A DNA stretch of 6,778 nt. It comes from Candidatus Altarchaeales archaeon WOR_SM1_86-2 (lineage in GTDB: Archaea; Altiarchaeota; Altiarchaeia; IMC4; MCBC01). The DNA is taken from assembly GCA_001723855.1 (NCBI GenBank), contig MCBC01000071.1:1-6778 (forward strand), written 5' to 3'. Positions 6,479 to 6,778 of the stretch are shown piece after piece (the first letter of the stretch is position 1; the number at the start of each line of letters is the position of its first letter). The position numbers and the translations under genes were made by a program. The notes beneath the pieces are model-generated. The model ran no database searches and was not told the DNA's origin. It saw only the letters and a list, made by a program, of their open reading frames with translations.

Positions 6479-6778
6479 TTAAATTTTCCCTAAAAATTCA
6501 TCGCAGTGTTGTTTTTCAATGATTAACGGCGGGATAATCCGCACCGTATTTTCCGAGTGAATCGTTAAAATTCCCTTCTCTATTAATTCCATGACCTTCT
6601 TTTTCCCGTCATCCGTATTTATCCCGATCATGAGTCCTTTCCCGCGGGCGTCAAAACCGGCATCCAGCAAATTCTCAAGAAGGTATCTGCCCTGCTTTTC
6701 GGAATTAACGATTAATTTATCTTTAATTATTGTTTCAATTACCGCTTTTGAAACGGCACATGCAAGAGGACTCCCGAT
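6479..6778 (-). CDS. argD: Acetylornithine/class III aminotransferase, C-terminal fragment cut by the window edge
   Basis: The reading frame is open from the window edge to a TAA, giving the last 99 residues; the start lies outside. The sequence begins IGSPLACAVSKAVIE, matching the (G)GNPLACA segment of fold-type I class III aminotransferases. ARGKGLMIGI follows, then VRIIPPLIIEKQHCDEFL at the end, the usual closing block of ArgD-type enzymes. Such enzymes use pyridoxal phosphate to convert N-acetylglutamate semialdehyde to N-acetylornithine in arginine biosynthesis. The PLP lysine is upstream of the window. Related enzymes of lysine biosynthesis (LysJ) or succinylornithine/GABA metabolism share these blocks, so the exact substrate is likely but not certain. 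An internal TTG at 6670 is not the true start, because conserved sequence continues upstream in frame to the edge. The gene is co-directional with vsr, with 51 bp between them. Confidence 0.8.
   Translation of the reverse strand: MGSPLACAVSKAVIETIIKDKLIVNSEKQGRYLLENLLDAGFDARGKGLMIGINTDDGKKKVMELIEKGILTIHSENTVRIIPPLIIEKQHCDEFLGKI

Noticed and set aside
1..6778. CRISPR array, tRNA/rRNA gene, insertion sequence or attachment site
   Set aside because: No regularly spaced repeats, structural RNA motifs, transposase motifs or long terminal inverted repeats were seen on either strand.

Overview
The window is A+T-rich (roughly one third G+C by eye) bacterial chromosomal DNA. All five genes lie on the minus strand, so transcription runs from high to low coordinates. 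The organism cannot be named from the sequence. The bacterial-type arginine-biosynthesis aminotransferase, tight gene packing and Shine-Dalgarno (SD) motifs point to a low-GC bacterium.

Layout in transcription order. (1) 6778-6479: the last 99 residues of an acetylornithine-aminotransferase-like protein, a housekeeping gene cut by the window edge. (2) 6427-5987: a Vsr-family endonuclease of 146 aa. (3) 5967-4894: a complete C5-cytosine DNA methyltransferase of 357 aa. (4) 4841-1872: a 989-aa protein with two separate GHKL ATPase modules, an N-terminal MORC/MutL/Hsp90-like one and a C-terminal histidine-kinase-like one with its own H-box, joined by a long coiled coil. (5) 1875-142: a 577-aa protein with a divergent response-regulator receiver domain carrying a long insertion, followed by about 370 residues of unrecognised sequence. 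Genes 4 and 5 overlap by 4 bp (ATGA). Genes 2 and 3 are 19 bp apart, and 3 and 4 are 52 bp apart. Positions 1-141 hold no gene.

Genes 2-5 look like one accessory, defence-type operon placed directly behind a biosynthetic gene. Vsr plus methyltransferase plus a MORC/MutL-like GHKL ATPase is a known class of restriction-modification-linked cassette. What stands out here is the phosphorelay-like part: the ATPase ends in a histidine-kinase core, and the gene translationally coupled to it encodes a receiver with a recognisable acidic pocket, phosphoacceptor Asp, Thr and Lys. An inferred model is that the methyltransferase marks self DNA, the double-GHKL coiled-coil protein senses or clamps unmodified or damaged DNA, and it signals to the receiver protein, whose C-terminal part would be the output. 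Vsr would be either a repair partner or the nuclease. No conventional restriction endonuclease is visible in the window.
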